NCBI GenBank assembly: GCA_910575625.1
Contig: CAJTFD010000010.1
Location: 1-64,000 of the forward strand
DNA length: 64,000 nt
Source of the DNA: Clostridia bacterium
GTDB lineage: Bacteria > Bacillota > Clostridia > Lachnospirales > Lachnospiraceae
Reading direction: 5' to 3'
This document shows positions 34,444 to 43,475 of the stretch, piece by piece (the stretch's first letter is position 1; the number at the start of each line of letters is the position of its first letter). The notes under the pieces are model-generated. The model was given only the letters and a program-made list of their open reading frames with translations, did no database searches and had not been told where the DNA came from. The position numbers and the translations under genes are program-made.

Positions 34444-35808
34444 CTAATATGGAATTTTTATAATGACCTGTGCGCCCTTTGTCTTTTCAGAATTTTTTAA
34501 TATGAGCTGTCCGTTATGCTGCTTAATAATGCTGCTCGTAATATATAGTCCCATACCGAAGTGCATATTTGAGGTTCGGCTCTTATTCCCCATGAAGAAT
34601 TGTTCCTGTGCATGATGTAGGGCTTCCGGCGTGAAGCCGCTTCCCTCATCTATTATAGAGATTTGTAGAAAGTCGTCCGGCTTTTGCACCTCTACATAGA
34701 CTGTCCCTTTTGGTGGAGAATAATCTAACGCATTGCCTATCACATTCATAATTGCCCGTTCCAGTAGTAATTTATCCGCTTTGAAAGTTCTTAAATTTTC
34801 CCCTATTTCCATGTGTAAACAAATTTCTTTTGTAAGGCTTAATGAATTTGCCTGCGCTTCAATCTGTTCCATATAATCAGCTATATCAAATTCTTCCAAA
34901 TTGAGATGATACCCGGCTACTGTCCGGGATATATCAATCAGCGTCCTAATATAAACGCCCATCTGCTCGGAACTTTCTATAATATACCCGGCATATAACC
35001 GCTGTTCGTCGTCAAGCTCTGTTTCGCTTATCAAGTCGATATTTCCTTGAATGACAGTTAAAGGCGTTTTCAAATCGTGGGCAAGTGCCGCTATCTGCTC
35101 CTTTTGTAATTGTTCCGCACTCCATTGTTTCTCTAAAGATGATTTCAAATTATTTTTCATATCAGAGAAAGAACATAACACATCTTCAAATTCTTTAATT
35201 TTTGAGTGTCCCACCTCAAAATCAAGATTTTGTTCTGCCACTTTTTCTGTTGCTTCAAAAAGGGGGGAGAGCTGCGCCCTCATATTTTTTGCAAACTTCG
35301 CTGTTAATATCACGCAGACCGCGATACAGTTTATCCCCATGAGGATATATAGCAGAATTTCCGGTGAGGGAAAATGATGATAGAACCATTCATTTATAAA
35401 CTGTGAGCCAATGTGATATTGAAGCACCACATATTCATTTTCGCGGGTAACGAATAGATACTGCTTGTTGAGGTTTTCGTTTATCTTTCCAGATAGGGCA
35501 TACTCCATAGCCCTGTCTAAATCTTCGCCCTCTAAAGACGTTTCCCGCATTTGATAATTCTTATCCAGTACGAGGTATTTGCACCCCATAGGAAGCTGTA
35601 CATCTGTTAAATCCGGCGTTGCGGCAATAATGGGAACAAGATTTTTTGCGCTGCGTTCTGAATAATCCGCATAAGTAATAAAGCCCATTCTGGTTCCGGC
35701 AAGGATAAGACTAAATGGAATAGTTACCGAAACCATTAGCCCAATCAGCAGCATACATAAAAATTTCCAAAAAGACGCTTTCAATGATGTTGGCTTTTTT
35801 ATTCCCAT
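34444..35808 (-). CDS. Sensor histidine kinase of the lantibiotic-protection locus (SpaK/NisK-like)
   Basis: About 454 residues from ATG 35808. Two membrane spans (about 10-35 and 155-180) enclose an extracytoplasmic sensor. A HAMP-like linker leads to a HisKA H-box ALAHDLKTPLTVIQGNIDLI and a HATPase (NVIGNALDYSPP, DEGSGF, MGLYITSSIIKQHNG). It overlaps the regulator gene by a few bases. It probably senses a lantibiotic or cell-wall damage and induces the ABC genes transcribed ahead of it. Confidence 0.85.
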   Translation of the reverse strand: MGIKKPTSLKASFWKFLCMLLIGLMVSVTIPFSLILAGTRMGFITYADYSERSAKNLVPIIAATPDLTDVQLPMGCKYLVLDKNYQMRETSLEGEDLDRAMEYALSGKINENLNKQYLFVTRENEYVVLQYHIGSQFINEWFYHHFPSPEILLYILMGINCIAVCVILTAKFAKNMRAQLSPLFEATEKVAEQNLDFEVGHSKIKEFEDVLCSFSDMKNNLKSSLEKQWSAEQLQKEQIAALAHDLKTPLTVIQGNIDLISETELDDEQRLYAGYIIESSEQMGVYIRTLIDISRTVAGYHLNLEEFDIADYMEQIEAQANSLSLTKEICLHMEIGENLRTFKADKLLLERAIMNVIGNALDYSPPKGTVYVEVQKPDDFLQISIIDEGSGFTPEALHHAQEQFFMGNKSRTSNMHFGMGLYITSSIIKQHNGQLILKNSEKTKGAQVIIKIPY

Positions 35809-36458
35809 TTGTACCCTATCCCCCAAACTGTCGCTATCGGCTGAATATCCAATTTGCTTAATTTCGCCCGGATATTTTTGATATGAGTGGAAATAGTAGA
35901 ATTATCGCTGTCGCCCTCCAAGCTGAAAACAGCTTCATAAATCTGTTCTTTTGAAAATACCTGTCCTTTATTTCTTGCAAGGTATTCACAGATCAGATAT
36001 TCACTTTTGGTTAGGGGGACAGGTGTATCATCTACCCGTAGCTCCTTTGCGGACAGATTGATTTTTATCCGTTCAAAGGTAAGGGCGATATGCCGTTCCC
36101 TGTGTTCCCGGCGTAAGTGGGCATTTACCCTTGCCCGCAGCTCCGCAATGCGGAATGGTTTTGTCAGATAGTCGTCTGCTCCCAAGCCAAGCCCGAATGT
36201 AATATCATTTTCCATTGTCTTAGCTGTCAAAAAGAGAATAGGGCAGTCCACCAATGAACGGATTTTATTGCAATAAGAAAATCCGTCCATATCCGGCATC
36301 ATAATATCCAGTATGATCAGATCGTATCTGTTCAGCTTATCAAGCGGAACCTGTGCGGCAGACGTATAGGCAGTAATGAAATGTCCGTCTTTTTGCAGCC
36401 CATTTTTCACAAGCTCTAAAATAGGTCGTTCATCATCAACCATAAGGATTGCTGCCAT
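35799..36458 (-). CDS. OmpR-family response regulator (SpaR/NisR-like)
   Basis: 219 residues. The receiver has phospho-acceptor D in LIILDIMMPDMDG, T in LFLTAKT and K in YLTKPF. The winged helix has LTKSEYLICEYLARNKGQVFSKEQIYEAVFSLEGDSDNSTISTHIKNIRAKL. It should bind the promoter ahead of the ATPase gene near 39500. Confidence 0.9.
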   Translation of the reverse strand: MAAILMVDDERPILELVKNGLQKDGHFITAYTSAAQVPLDKLNRYDLIILDIMMPDMDGFSYCNKIRSLVDCPILFLTAKTMENDITFGLGLGADDYLTKPFRIAELRARVNAHLRREHRERHIALTFERIKINLSAKELRVDDTPVPLTKSEYLICEYLARNKGQVFSKEQIYEAVFSLEGDSDNSTISTHIKNIRAKLSKLDIQPIATVWGIGYKWE

Positions 36459-36521
36459 AGTGTCGCCTCCTTTCGTTGCTCTTTTCGTATTATAGCATGA
36501 TTCGCAAGGGCAGAAAAGCGG

Positions 36522-37337
36522 TCATTTCTGCTCTGCAATATAGTAGCGGTTATTTATTTTTACCGCAACCGCTTCTGTTTTATCCGTACCGTAAATCTCG
36601 TAAACATCTACGTAAAACCATTGTTCCCGCCCATGTCCGGCGTTTTTTCCGTTCCAGTCAATCTTGTTCAAATCCTCTTTGGACAAAGGGCGTTTCGTTT
36701 CTGTATCGAATGTAACGCTTTCCGCAAGAATATCAATCCAGTTTCCTAATCCATCATTTGATATGGTATCAGAGGTTACTTGATAAATAATCCCGTCACA
36801 AAGAAGCTGCGTTGCATTTTCGGGATTGATTTCAAACTTTCCACTCATAGACTGCTCTGTGTCCTTGAAGTCAAAGACCGTATCTGTGTCTTTGATATTT
36901 TCTTTTCCAACAGCTTTGTGATACCCTCCGTTTACATCTACGATCAGATGATCGTCAGCGTTGGGGGCTGCGTACACATTCAAGAATGGGATAATATAAG
37001 CAGCCTCCGGGGCTTTATCCGCTAAATCTGTCAACGTCCGAAAGGTAGTGGTTTCTATGTTTTCTTGAAGCAATACTTTTCCTGTTTCGTCTACCGCTAC
37101 AAGCTGCCGGATATATCCAGTCCATTCCCCAAGCCCACCATTAGAAACGGTATCCTCCAAAATCGTGTAGTCGTTTCCCTTAAAGGAAAATTGCGTCACA
37201 TTCTCTGCGTTCAAATAGCATTGCTCTTTATCACTGGAATATTCCTTGATCTTTTCCTGTAAAGAGCAGCCCGCAAGAGAAAAGCATACAACAAAAGCAA
37301 ACAGCACGACTATAAACATTTTTCTGTTTTTATTCAT
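36522..37337 (-). CDS. NisI/SpaI-like lantibiotic-immunity lipoprotein
   Basis: 271 residues with a lipoprotein signal (FAFVVCFSLAGC). Two repeated domains are visible: FKGNDYTILEDTVSNGGLGEWTGYI and CDGIIYQVTSDTISNDGLGNWIDI, the NisI-type repeat. Such lipoproteins bind the lantibiotic outside the membrane. It overlaps the permease gene by 8 bases in the same operon. Confidence 0.8.
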   Translation of the reverse strand: MNKNRKMFIVVLFAFVVCFSLAGCSLQEKIKEYSSDKEQCYLNAENVTQFSFKGNDYTILEDTVSNGGLGEWTGYIRQLVAVDETGKVLLQENIETTTFRTLTDLADKAPEAAYIIPFLNVYAAPNADDHLIVDVNGGYHKAVGKENIKDTDTVFDFKDTEQSMSGKFEINPENATQLLCDGIIYQVTSDTISNDGLGNWIDILAESVTFDTETKRPLSKEDLNKIDWNGKNAGHGREQWFYVDVYEIYGTDKTEAVAVKINNRYYIAEQK

Positions 37338-38067
37338 AATTTTTCCGTCCTTCCCAATGAGAAAACCATAATAAGGTCAGCAACAAGCCACCTGTCGTTA
37401 ATGCTGCAATCCATATTTTTTCCGTTCCATAGTTGAAAATTTGTCGGCTCAAAATATCCTTTACCCAATTCATAGACCATGAAAAGGGAATATACCTCGC
37501 TATGCCTTTTAGTTCGATATTGCTATATAAGATACATTGCAGACTTTCAAACACGCCCCCAAACAGGGATAACCCTAATCCAAATTTGAAGCTAAGGAAC
37601 AGGTGAAAGATGTATATTATCAAGTTACAAAAGGCCATCCCAGTGGCGGCTCCAATCAGCATTCCGAGCTGCACTGTATCAGCCATTCCCAAAAGATGTA
37701 TGCCAATCACAAATAGCACGAACAGAAAGAACAATGCAAATACCCCCGAACCATAAAGATAAGTTAATTTTGCAAGCATATTTTTGTGTCGGTCCGGTAC
37801 AGCAAGCAGCGTTTGGAAGTGTGAAGCCTTTTCTTCCAGCGCAACATTCAGACCGACAATAACGCTTATCAACAATGGAAAAAACGTTGTCGTAATTTCC
37901 AATATCATTTTGAGCTTTTTGCTATCTGCTGTGCTGCCATACTGGGAATAGTAAGCAAGAAATAACAATGCCCCGATAGCAGGTATACAAAAATGGATAG
38001 CCCAAAACGGTGTATGCTTCGTTTTTACCTGTTCAGAACGAACCGCATAAATAAAACCCATTTCCAC
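37330..38067 (-). CDS. Lantibiotic-protection ABC permease, MutG/NisG type
   Basis: 245 residues with about six spans; segments RSEQVKTKHTPFWAIHFCIPAIGALLFLAYY and PFSWSMNWVKD match the MutG/SpaG group. Its start adjoins the stop of the E-type permease. Together with E and F it extrudes lantibiotics from the membrane. Confidence 0.85.
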   Translation of the reverse strand: MEMGFIYAVRSEQVKTKHTPFWAIHFCIPAIGALLFLAYYSQYGSTADSKKLKMILEITTTFFPLLISVIVGLNVALEEKASHFQTLLAVPDRHKNMLAKLTYLYGSGVFALFFLFVLFVIGIHLLGMADTVQLGMLIGAATGMAFCNLIIYIFHLFLSFKFGLGLSLFGGVFESLQCILYSNIELKGIARYIPFSWSMNWVKDILSRQIFNYGTEKIWIAALTTGGLLLTLLWFSHWEGRKNYE

Positions 38068-38793
38068 CTACCTCCCTTTGGAAAAATCCTTTGCGTCGGC
38101 ATAGGACAAAATAAGGAACAAGAGTATTGACAACGAAATGGAAATCACTATGGTTATAGAAAATCCACAATTTCCCGCATAAGTTCCGTTTATTTCAATT
38201 CCCATAAGTGGCTTTGCCAGTTTTGCCGCCCAACAATACGGTACAAACCACCATGCTATTGTATTTCCTAATGCAGTAGCAGTAGATAGAACAATCCCAA
38301 GTATTGTATTTAACACGATCGGCACAAACATTCCCGTTTTGCGTGCTAAGTACAGGCACAAAGGGATTTGCCAGACAGACGCAAGGATAATCCCGATACT
38401 TCCTGCAATGCTGTGTAAAAGAGAATATACTGCCGTTGCCGGAGCAATGATATTACTGATAGAAATAAGCAATGCTAAAAATATCGCTGAAACAAGCAGT
38501 TTTTTGACTAAGATAATGCCCTTAGCAAATTCAAATTTTGAAAGGTTCACGGGCATAGAAAATACCGAATAGTATTTCCCGGCGCTTTCTTCTTTTCTGT
38601 GTGACAAAGAACACAAAATTGCGATTGCTCCCGGAAGCAAAAACGCATACCACCAGTAAAGCGTCATGTACTGATACCCCATAAATCCACCCATAAGCCA
38701 CGCAAAAATAGCTGTGATTAGTGGAACAATGAAGATCAGTTTGTTCGATATTGTCCTCTTGAATTTCAAATGTTCTGATTTCAGATAGTTCAT
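38068..38793 (-). CDS. Lantibiotic-protection ABC permease, MutE/NisE type
   Basis: 241 residues, six spans, beginning NYLKSEHLKFKRTISNKLIFIVPLITAIFAWLMGGFMGYQYMTLYWWY, the family signature. Located three bases after the ATPase stop. Confidence 0.88.
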   Translation of the reverse strand: MNYLKSEHLKFKRTISNKLIFIVPLITAIFAWLMGGFMGYQYMTLYWWYAFLLPGAIAILCSLSHRKEESAGKYYSVFSMPVNLSKFEFAKGIILVKKLLVSAIFLALLISISNIIAPATAVYSLLHSIAGSIGIILASVWQIPLCLYLARKTGMFVPIVLNTILGIVLSTATALGNTIAWWFVPYCWAAKLAKPLMGIEINGTYAGNCGFSITIVISISLSILLFLILSYADAKDFSKGR

Positions 38794-38796
38794 GCC

Positions 38797-39498
38797 TTAA
38801 CCCTCCCTGTGATTGCTTTTTGCAACGTCCATAAAAAGCTGTTCCAAATTTTCGTTTGTGTTCAATTTTCCCTCATATCCAAGAACGCCACCCGCGATAA
38901 TGCCGATATGGTCGGCTATCTGTTGCACTTCTGAAAGAATGTGGCTGGACAGGATAACCGTAATACCTTTAGCCGGAAAAGAACGGATAAGCTCTCTAAG
39001 TTCTTCAATCCCAATCGGGTCAAGCCCGTTGGTTGGTTCATCAAGTATGAGCAGTTTCGGGTTGTTTAGTAATGCAACCGCAATTCCAAGACGCTGTTTC
39101 ATACCAAGAGAAAACTGTCCAGCTCGTTTCTTGCCTGTTTCCGTCAGTCGGACGATTTGCAGCACTTCGTCAATCCGCTTATCTGTCAGTCCTAAAATAG
39201 TAGTCCTTACTTTCAGATTTTCATAGGCGGTCAAATTTTCATAAAGCGGCGGCATTTCAATCAACGCTCCGATATGGTTTAAGTCGCTGCGTTTCCATGC
39301 GTGACCGTCAAATTCGATATTCCCAGAGGTCGGTTTCAAAATGCCCGTAATCATTTTGAGCGTCGTAGATTTCCCGGCACCGTTCGGTCCCAATAGTCCA
39401 TAGACAGAATTTCTTTCAATGTTCAGCGATATGTTGTTTACAGCCGTCTGTCCGCTGAAAGATTTGCAGAGGTTTGTTGTTTTCAAGATCATTTCCAT
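38797..39498 (-). CDS. Lantibiotic-protection ABC ATPase, MutF/NisF type
   Basis: 233 residues with Walker A LLGPNGAGKST, signature FSLGMKQRL, Walker B LLILDEPTNGLDP and H-loop SSHILSEVQQI. First gene of the operon F-E-G-lipoprotein-R-K. No precursor peptide, LanB/LanC/LanM or LanT gene is near, so it gives cross-protection rather than producer immunity. Confidence 0.9.
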   Translation of the reverse strand: MEMILKTTNLCKSFSGQTAVNNISLNIERNSVYGLLGPNGAGKSTTLKMITGILKPTSGNIEFDGHAWKRSDLNHIGALIEMPPLYENLTAYENLKVRTTILGLTDKRIDEVLQIVRLTETGKKRAGQFSLGMKQRLGIAVALLNNPKLLILDEPTNGLDPIGIEELRELIRSFPAKGITVILSSHILSEVQQIADHIGIIAGGVLGYEGKLNTNENLEQLFMDVAKSNHREG

Positions 39499-39671
39499 AG
39501 TCTGTACTGTCCTTTCTTTTGATCATGGGAAAAGGATAGCTGATGTTTTTGAAGATTTCATAAAGAACACAAAATTTTCTCGATTACATTTTATGGATTA
39601 TTTTGGCTAACTGATAGAACAGTGTAGACATATCCAAAAGGAAAGGTGAACAGTAAAATGTAACAGGATGA

Positions 39672-39974
39672 ATAATCACGGCAAAAAGACCAGTACCAAA
39701 ATACGATTTCAAGGCTTTTGGGGCAGCGATAGAGGCGGCGCGGACAGGGCGCAAGGAGAGCCGCAAGAAAGTGAGCGACGAAATGTTTATCTCGCCGCGC
39801 TATCTTGCGAACATTGAGAACAAGGGGCAGCACCCAAGTTTACAGATTTTCTTTGAGCTTATGCTCCGCTATAATATATCCGTAGACCAATTTCTTTTGG
39901 AAACACCGCCGGAGAAGAATACGCAGCGGCGGCAGCTCGCCGCGCTCCTTGACGGTATACAGAGGAAGCCATAA
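39672..39974 (+). pseudogene. Xre-family HTH remnant of a conjugative element
   Basis: No start codon; the frame reads PVPKYDFKAFGAAIEAARTGRKESRKKVSDEMFISPRYLANIENKGQHPSLQIFFELMLRYNISVDQFLLETPPEKNTQRRQLAALLDG. This is a familiar element regulator, but it has lost its start and its C-terminus is frameshifted near 39960. Confidence 0.65.
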
Positions 39975-40129
39975 GGGAACGGATAGCGGGCAGACGGGCA
40001 AAGGTGGCGAAAGCCCCCAGAGAACAGCGCGGATAATGCGGTAAAACTATTGATTTTTGAGTTGTGGTATCATATAATAGGAACTAAAAGATCATATTGA
40101 TCTAAGAGAAAGCAAGGGTGAAATATAGA

Positions 40130-40337
40130 ATGAAGAAAGAGCTTGTAAAATATTTTTATGAGGTTATTGTTTCAGAAAATATCTTGACGAACTTGCTAAG
40201 TACATATCCGAAGATTGTGTGCAGAAAATTGGTGGAAAAACAATTTTCATAGGAACAGACGGGAGGATTGTTGAACATGGGGGCGCAGCGAATACTTTTG
40301 AAACTTTCTTTGAACATCATTTGATCAGACCAGTATG
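40130..40337 (+). pseudogene. SnoaL-like (NTF2-fold) protein remnant, frameshifted
   Basis: MKKELVKYFYEVIVSENI, then after a one-base shift DELAKYISEDCVQKIGGKTIFIGTDGRIVEHGG, as in SnoaL-like ester-cyclase-type proteins. Deletions follow; the end reads NTFETFFEHHLIRP. Not functional. Confidence 0.55.
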
Positions 40338-40546
40338 ATTTTGAACCCAAAAGAACCGGGATGCATCTTTTCCTCATGCGCTCGGCGGCTTGTCTGCGGG
40401 TGATACGCTTCCGGCAGTCGGGGCAGTATTTCCCCGTCCATAAAGGGTAGCGCGACGTTCATGGCGATGATAAGCCCCTGTCGGCTCCCGGTCTTGTAAA
40501 TGCTCAAAAGGTTTGTTTCCTCTGCGGTTAGTTTTGTCATGTCCAC
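40337..40546 (-). pseudogene. TTRAP-like transposon-transfer protein fragment
   Basis: MTKLTAEETNLLSIYKTGSRQGLIIAMNVALPFMDGEI resembles the N-terminal half of the small transposon-transfer assisting protein (TTRAP). The second half is replaced by unrelated sequence. Confidence 0.55.
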
Positions 40547-41310
40547 ACCTCCATATCGTGATTTTTTGTCTTTGCCGCCGCCTTATTCGGGGCGGTTTTT
40601 GTCTTGTCCGCTTTAAGCTGCGCCCGGACAGAGGGGCGGGGTTTCCTTATCTCCCTGTCCCGGTTCTCCCCCTTGTCAATCAGCGCATACGTCCCATGTC
40701 TGCCCTCGATTTTGGAAAAGGAAAGGGGCTTGTTGGGGCTGTTCGGCTCATAGTGCCGTTTCATTTCCCGCACAATGCGCCTTGAAATCCCCCGGTAAAA
40801 GCTGCTCCCGGCTGCGCTGTCCTTCCTGTAAGAGTGATTGCAGCGCGTCCGGGGTAAGCTGCTTTTGCTCCTGTAAAAACTCCGGCACTTGCCGGAAGCC
40901 TACGCTGTCAACGAAATGTGCCGCGTCCTGTCCATTCTGATGAAGCACTACCACGTCCGAAACAGAAAGGCTGTGTCCCTTAAAATCTTTGGGGTGGTTG
41001 ATATTGAAGCGGGTGTAAATATCTTCAAGGGAAGTTCCCGGCGCAAGGGGCGCGGAACAGACAAGTTCATATTTCGCCCTCGGTCAGCTCGCCGCTTTTG
41101 AGCTGCCCCATAAGTTCGCGGCATTTCTCCGGCGTTCCCGTATAAAGCATGTCGCCCATTTTCGCCTGTTCGTTCTCCTGTGTCACATAGGCTTGCAAGA
41201 GGTGGCTGTTTTCCCGGCTGTCGCTGTAAGGGTTCCGGCGCACCCTGTAAATGGTTTCCGGGGTAAAGGCATCTTTCGGGGCTGCGTTCGCTTTTTCCTG
41301 TATTGACAGC
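40547..41310 (-). pseudogene. DUF4316/YodL-type conjugative-element protein, broken
   Basis: Minus-strand pieces in different frames: KANAAPKDAFTPETIYRVRRNPYSDSRENSHLLQAYVTQENEQAKMGDMLYTGTPEKCRELM (about 41300-41070), FVDSVGFRQVPEFLQEQKQLTPDALQSLLQEGQ (about 40920-40820) and RHYEPNSPNKPLSFSKIEGRHGTYALIDKGENRDREIRKPRPSVRAQL (about 40770-40600). They read like one large accessory protein of clostridial ICEs with several frameshifts. The family assignment is tentative. Confidence 0.5.
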
Positions 41311-41589
41311 ATGGCAGAGAACATCCAGAAGCTGCAGAAAGAAAAAGAGGCTGAGAGGGAACTGACAGAAGATGACCTGGTATTCCAGTTTGCCCCTCTT
41401 GGGGAAAATACAAAAAAGTTCTATCTTGTAGACAATGTTGGGCGGGTAGATTTTTTTAGGCTGTTACATGATTTTGCTGGTCAGAATAGGGAGATCATGG
41501 AGGATGCACAGGCAGAGATTGCAAAGCGGAGTGGAAAACCCGCACAGCAGATGGCAATGGCAGAGGATATGGAGCGCAGACGGAAATAA
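41311..41589 (+). CDS. Fragment of unknown protein
   Basis: A 92-residue frame from ATG 41311 (AENIQKLQKEKEAERELTEDDLVFQFAPLGENTKKFYLVDNVGRVDFFRLLHDFAGQNREIMEDAQAEI). Hydrophilic and helical, probably the end of a larger mobile-element protein. It begins exactly where the minus-strand element remnant ends, so a junction lies near 41310. No ribosome site. Confidence 0.35.
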   Translation: MAENIQKLQKEKEAERELTEDDLVFQFAPLGENTKKFYLVDNVGRVDFFRLLHDFAGQNREIMEDAQAEIAKRSGKPAQQMAMAEDMERRRK

Positions 41590-41591
41590 GA

Positions 41592-41637
41592 AAGGGAGAA
41601 GTGTCTGACGAATGCTGCCGGGTGCTTCTCTCTTTTT
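41592..41637 (+). terminator. Rho-independent terminator
   Basis: AAGGGAGAAG / CTTCTCTCTT (one G-U pair) followed by TTTT. Confidence 0.65.
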
Positions 41638-41888
41638 ATGTCTTGAACAATCGGGAGTTTTTGGAAGGCAGGGAAAAGGAGGTCATATCTATCATGAGGG
41701 CTTTATTTGATGAGGAGAAGATCATGCGCACCCACATCGCAAGTGAAAGGCGTGAGGCTTCAAGGGTAGCAGCGGAAAAGATGTTAAGGGATGGGAAAAT
41801 AACGGTAGATGAAATCTCTGAATATTTTACCAATCTTTCAGAGGGGGACATTCAGGAAATTGAAAAAGAATTGTTTCAAACAATTTAA
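41638..41888 (+). pseudogene. Rpn-type nuclease/transposase C-terminal fragment
   Basis: REFLEGREKEVISIMRALFDEEKIMRTHIASERREASRVAAEKMLRDGKITVDEISEYFTNLSEGDIQEIEKELF resembles the tail of Rpn/PD-(D/E)XK-family transposase-like proteins. The nuclease domain is absent. Confidence 0.5.
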
Positions 41889-41931
41889 TATCTGCCGGCA
41901 GGCAGACACAAAAGAAAGAATATATAGAATC

Positions 41932-41960
41932 CCCGGCTGCAAATGAATACAGCCGGGGTT
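41932..41960 (+). other. Hairpin
   Basis: CCCCGGCTG / CAGCCGGGG with a 10-base loop, just ahead of a broken element ORF. No T run. Confidence 0.4.
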
Positions 41961-41966
41961 ACCCGC

Positions 41967-42320
41967 ATGGAGGATACAGTGAAGGAATCAGAGCTGATAG
42001 GAAAAGTACATTCTGCTGTCTACCATCAATGCCAGCAGAGAGGGTACGCCGCCCCGTCAGATGTACTGGTTGACTATAGGAGCGCTGCCTAAGCAGAAAT
42101 ATGAGGACTGGAGATTTGGGAAAGTACGGTATCTGGAAGCGTCATTCTGCTATTACAAGCGGTGGGGCGTGAAGAAAAAGCATGGCATAAGCCGGTAATC
42201 CCTTTACGGTTCAGAAAAAGCGGAAATCCAGAGATTGAGAAAGCATATGCAATGCATTATGTGGATTTGGAAAGGGTAGAAAAGTTAAGGAAAGAGAAGG
42301 CTGTTTCATTGAAAAAATGA
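41967..42320 (+). pseudogene. Conjugative-element accessory protein, multiply frameshifted
   Basis: MEDTVKESELIGKVHSAVYHQCQQRGYAAPSDVLVD, then in other frames LPKQKYEDWRFGKVRYLEA, SFCYYKRWGVKKKHG, and PVIPLRFRKSGNPEIEKAYAMHYVDLERVEKL. I recognise these as blocks of one protein common in clostridial conjugative elements. Deletions and at least two frameshifts break it. Confidence 0.6.
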
Positions 42321-42364
42321 CAGCCGCAGGATTTTTGTAAAGGTATCCTGCGGCTGCTTTTTCT
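42321..42364 (+). terminator. Strong rho-independent terminator
   Basis: CAGCCGCAGGAT / ATCCTGCGGCTG followed by CTTTTT. Confidence 0.8.
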
Positions 42365-42374
42365 GTGGGGAAGG

Positions 42375-42632
42375 TCAAGAAATGTCAGCGCTTTTCTGTT
42401 TTTCCGCTTTCAGCAGTTTCATGGAGGGGAGCTGTCCGTCTGCTGATTGCTCTTTCAGGAATTTCCGTGCCGCCTCATAGAGTGCGATTTCTGCCGTATG
42501 CTCTTGCCGGAACTGCCCTTTATTCTTTGCTTTCATCGGTTTGTTGGTATCTTCATCATGTTCAAACATGATATAACGCTGTATCTCTGCATAGCTGGTA
42601 TTTTTACTCGCTATGTGTTTCAGGATCGCCAT
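42375..42632 (-). pseudogene. Mobilisation relaxase with a large internal deletion
   Basis: The start MAILKHIASKNTSYAEIQRYIMFEHDEDTNKPM is that of MobA/VirD2-type relaxases of clostridial mobilisable elements. It joins directly to a late segment EIALYEAARKFLKEQSADGQLPSMKLLKAEKQK. The catalytic HUH metal-binding region between them is gone. Confidence 0.65.
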
Positions 42633-43018
42633 GAGAATGCCCTTCGGAAATTGCCTGGAAATCTCCTGCCATTTTCAAGACTTCATATTTCATTTCATAG
42701 ATTTTGGCCACACTCTGGTCGATTGCCTTGCGCATTTCTTGTGAATGGATGCCGCCGCTGTTAAAATGTCTTGCAATCTGGTTTAAGTTGCTGACGATCT
42801 TTCCAAACTCCGAACCAGTTTTTCAGCTCCGGCAGGTCTGCCACAATCTCATATTTAGCTGTGACCTTCTGCTCCATAACCTGTTTCCGAACATATTCAG
42901 TCAGTGGAAGGTGCGCAGCTTTAGCGCTTTCAGAGACGATTTCATATTCCGTATCGGTAAGGCGGAGCATGATCTGGTGTTTGTGTTCTAATTCCTTGTC
43001 TTTCTTTGGTCTTGCCAT
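42604..43018 (-). pseudogene. MobC-type relaxosome protein, frameshifted
   Basis: ATG at 43018: MARPKKDKELEHKHQIMLRLTDTEYEIVSESAKAAHLPLTEYVRKQVMEQKVTAKYEIVADLPELKNWFG. A shift near 42811 restores KIVSNLNQIARHFNSGGIHSQEMRKAIDQSVAKIYEMKYEVLKMAGDFQAISEG. MobC binds oriT with the relaxase; the relaxase start overlaps its end as in intact modules. Confidence 0.7.
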
Positions 43019-43209
43019 TGCATAGTTCTTTTCTGTTAAAATCCTAAGAATGATATTTTCCTTCCCGATTACAAAACTTAAAAAAGAGTTCCTATAATAT
43101 AAGCCGATTAGGGAACGCCAATGGGAAACGAAAGAGAGATTTTTATAGAAATATTTAGATTTCTCCGTGATTGGGACGATCACGCTGCGACTATTTTCAA
43201 TAGGAGCCA

Positions 43210-43475
43210 ATCTGCATATTTGGAAAATATGCAGCAGACTGTAGATAAAGTGTCGTTTGGTCATGGGTGCTCGAAGGGCTGTGCCCTCGAACTGGAATCA
43301 AGTAGACGGAATTTATTTCCGGCTACTTGCAAAAAGCCCGATCTGTAGGGGCTTTAGCCCTTGTGCGAGCAGATCGGGCTTTTATCCTCCAGTATTAAAA
43401 TTTATGGCGTAAGCCATGAATTTTACCAGAGTGGCGATTTTGTCGACACTCTGCTGCATATTTGGAAAATATGCA
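43210..43475. repeat. Long inverted repeat with nested hairpins
   Basis: CTGCATATTTGGAAAATATGC occurs at about 43213 and again at about 43451 as part of an inverted pair extending through GCAGCAGA...TGT...GA...AAA. Inside are three more stems: CGGAA...TTCCG within GTAG...CTAC (about 43300-43328), a terminator-like stem (43332-43383), and AAAATTTATGGC / GCCATGAATTTT (about 43396-43425). There is no coding sequence. It sits where the 5' half of an IS630 transposase has been lost. Confidence 0.6.
43332..43383 (+). terminator. Terminator-like hairpin in the inverted-repeat region
   Basis: AAAAGCCCGATCTG / CAGATCGGGCTTTT with a stem-loop GGGGCTTTAGCCC inside the loop. Confidence 0.6.
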
